6,524 bases of DNA, taken from assembly GCA_030631975.1 (NCBI GenBank), contig DAOVKD010000040.1, forward strand, positions 1 through 6,524, read 5' to 3'. The position numbers were made by a program, and so were the translations under genes. The notes under the pieces are model-generated. The model had not been told where the DNA came from. It did not search any database and saw nothing but the letters and a program-made list of their open reading frames with translations. This document shows, one piece after another, positions 5,495-6,524 of this stretch. This DNA is from Candidatus Woesearchaeota archaeon (lineage in GTDB: Archaea > Nanobdellota > Nanobdellia > Woesearchaeales > GW2011-AR4). The first letter of the stretch is position 1. Each line of letters opens with the position of its first letter.

Positions 5495-5691
5495 GTCCTA
5501 AAAAATTGCTTTGCAATTTTTGGGACACCAAAAATCTACGATTTTTGCGTGCACTAAAAATTTTTAATAATAATTAGGAAACCACCTTGCGTGGCGCCAA
5601 AGCTCTTTGATTGTTTGAAAACCTTGTTTTTAGCTCCACGGAAACCAACGAAGTTGGTACCAAAAATCTTTGATTTTGGAGTATCTTCGAT
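5495..5691. repeat. Cluster of short palindromes, mostly with three-base loops
   Basis: At least eight hairpin-forming palindromes occur in about 200 bp. They include: 5495-5526 (GTCCT + AAAAATTGC, loop TTT, one bulged A); 5529-5547 (CAAAAATC, loop TAC); 5555-5566 (TAAAAATTTTTA); 5582-5594 (CCAC/GTGG); 5598-5609 (CAAA/TTTG); 5618-5630 (AAAAC, loop CTT); 5644-5658 (ACCAAC, loop GAA); 5660-5679 (CCAAAAATC/GATTTTGG, loop TTT); and 5683-5691 (ATC, loop TTC). Two stretches, from 5577 and from 5640, align without gaps over about 40 nt. Each starts GGAAACCA and contains TCTTTGATT, and they differ by matched stem changes. The minus-strand frame 5742-5554 (62 codons) crosses the last two-thirds, but nothing else suggests a protein. 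This looks like a REP-like palindromic element or structured RNA array. Confidence 0.55.
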
Positions 5692-6060
5692 TTCCTTTGT
5701 TTGAGCATTTTTCTTGATGTCCATTATTATGGAAAATTTCATCTTATTTCGTTTCTTTACAACTAATTGTAGATAGTGTTTTGCTTTTACATTTTATTAA
5801 TGCAAAAACACATTATTATTATTTTATTGAATGAATATTTTTTGATTGTGGTGAATTAAACTCTTTACTAAATAATTGTTCCTGGGGTTATTAACTTCAT
5901 TGTTTTTTATTTGAAAGTGTCCTAAACTTAGCGTCATACACTATAATTCATTTTTTATATTAATTATATTTCTTTATTGCATAGAAAAATAATTATTAGG
6001 ATTATTCTTATTTATTTGCTGATTATTTTTATTTTTTATTAAATGTTATTGTTTTATTAT
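5692..6060. other. Very AT-rich spacer without a recognisable gene
   Basis: There is no open frame of useful length and no RNA gene that I can recognise. Small features are a weak hairpin TACAA-CTAA-TTGTA near 5758, the first copy of the 17-nt direct repeat (5826-5842), and GTGTCCT at 5917-5923, which is the reverse complement of AGGACAC at 6066-6072. Confidence 0.4.
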
Positions 6061-6102
6061 AGTAAAGGACACAAGTTTTTAGACATAAATATGTCCTTTA
6101 CT
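6061..6102. repeat. 11-bp perfect inverted repeat with 20-nt spacer
   Basis: AGTAAAGGACA (6061-6071) is exactly complementary to TGTCCTTTACT (6092-6102). A second dyad, GACATA-AA-TATGTC (6082-6095), overlaps the right arm, so two alternative structures share TGTC. It could be a regulator site, an RNA hairpin or the remains of a mobile-element end. Confidence 0.55.
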
Positions 6103-6110
6103 TATTATGA

Positions 6111-6143
6111 ACAGACAACTATTGTATAAATATTTTTGTCTGT
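6111..6143. repeat. 8-bp inverted repeat enclosing a copy of the direct repeat
   Basis: ACAGACAA (6111-6118) pairs with TTGTCTGT (6136-6143). The 17-nt loop and the right arm include most of the second direct-repeat copy with its TATAAATA core. It begins 8 nt after the preceding inverted repeat. Confidence 0.45.
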
Positions 6144-6200
6144 GAGTATAATTATGATTATTGTCTCATTGAATAAATATTTTTAAATAGTAATAAACCA

Positions 6201-6219
6201 AATTATTAATCAAATAATT
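6201..6219. repeat. 7-bp AT-only inverted repeat downstream of the AI-2E family gene
   Basis: AATTATT (6201-6207) and AATAATT (6213-6219) flank a 5-nt loop, 44 nt beyond the stop codon of the minus-strand gene. On that strand it is followed by TTTATTACTATTT, so a weak terminator role is possible. Confidence 0.25.
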
Positions 6220-6262
6220 GTGAGCGTGTTTCTGGACTCTATTGGTTTTTATTATGTTGTTA

Positions 6263-6524
6263 TTACCCCTTTTCTTCTTCATATATTTTTATGAAAGTAA
6301 CAAGCATTGCAAGTATTATTGGGCCGACTATTATCCCTACAAATCCAAGAAGGGCCAGCCCTCCTACAACTCCAAGCAGTACCAGCACAGGATGCAAGCC
6401 AGATTTATCCCCTATTATTTTTGGTTTTAGTATGTTATCTACTGTCCCTACAATAAATATGCCGTAGAGCATAAGAAGGATTCCTTTTATTATCAGGTTA
6501 GTTTCCATATTGAGGTAGCCGTTA
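6263..6524 (-). CDS. AI-2E family (UPF0118) membrane transporter, C-terminal part (5' truncated)
   Basis: The frame is open to the right edge (residues NGYLN precede the first internal ATG at 6508), so this is the last 86 residues of a longer protein, usually about 340-370 aa, ending at TAA 6263-6265. The visible segment has two hydrophobic stretches. The first ends in the family signature VDNILKPKIIGDKSGLHPVL (DN..LKP..I). The second is the glycine-rich LLGVVGGLALLGFVGIIVGPIILAML, the last transmembrane helix, and a short charged tail follows (KIYEEEKG). AI-2E/PerM-like proteins are multi-helix exporters. Despite the name, many are not linked to autoinducer-2; some are Na+/H+ antiporters or export other solutes, so no substrate is assigned. 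Downstream lies the repeat-rich spacer. Confidence 0.88.
   Translation of the reverse strand, partial: NGYLNMETNLIIKGILLMLYGIFIVGTVDNILKPKIIGDKSGLHPVLVLLGVVGGLALLGFVGIIVGPIILAMLVTFIKIYEEEKG

Larger units (their letters stand above)
5826..6184. repeat. Three dispersed copies of a 17-nt direct repeat
   Basis: The consensus is ATTGAATAAATATTTTT. Copies lie at 5826-5842 (one change, G for A), 6121-6137 (one change, T for A) and 6168-6184 (exact). The last two are 47 nt apart and the first is about 300 nt away. The repeat is AT-rich, so chance similarity is easier than usual, but ATTG plus the shared core at all three sites is notable. Function unknown. Confidence 0.45.

Noticed and set aside
5554..5742. 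Minus-strand 62-codon frame across the palindrome cluster
   Set aside because: Most of it consists of palindromic stems and loops. There is no ribosome site, no recognisable domain and no partner gene. It is kept only as a possibility under the repeat entry.
5495..6219. CRISPR array
   Set aside because: The repeats are short, differ from one another, are irregularly spaced and have no uniform unique spacers. No cas gene is present.
6242..6430. Plus-strand 62-codon frame
   Set aside because: It is antisense to the conserved C-terminus of the AI-2E family protein.

Overview
This window looks archaeal. It carries a deoxyhypusine synthase-family gene and an archaeal-type AMP phosphorylase, has TATA-box-like promoters and U-tract terminators instead of -35/-10 boxes, and contains a tRNA gene that only folds after removal of two introns flanked by bulge-helix-bulge (BHB) motifs. 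The AT-rich composition, short genes and weak or absent Shine-Dalgarno sites fit a small-genome lineage of the DPANN type (Woesearchaeota/Pacearchaeota-like). That placement is an inference, not something the sequence proves.

Layout: (1) 1-374, the C-terminal end of a TrkA-N/RCK nucleotide-binding protein, probably a potassium channel or uptake subunit, cut by the left edge. (2) 463-1524, a complete deoxyhypusine synthase-family gene, followed by a T-rich terminator. (3) 1749-1896, a tRNA-Ser(UGA) gene on the + strand with two non-canonical introns, 30 nt at position 29/30 and 34 nt at position 59/60. It has its own TATA box and poly-T terminator. (4) Minus strand, 5358 to 1944: AMP phosphorylase, then a large signal-peptide-bearing, C-terminally anchored surface protein. 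They are 76 nt apart, with a hairpin and a G-rich element between them. (5) 5377-6262, a gene-poor stretch of about 0.9 kb. It holds a cluster of small palindromes (5495-5691), then very AT-rich DNA with a threefold 17-nt direct repeat and several inverted repeats. (6) 6263-6524, the C-terminal end of an AI-2E family (UPF0118) membrane protein on the minus strand, cut by the right edge.

The genes belong to different systems: ion homeostasis, hypusine or polyamine chemistry, nucleotide salvage, translation, and cell surface. Apart from the possible AMP phosphorylase/surface-protein transcription unit, no shared pathway is evident. The most notable item is the doubly interrupted tRNA-Ser. The palindrome cluster and the repeat-rich intergenic DNA are the next most notable.
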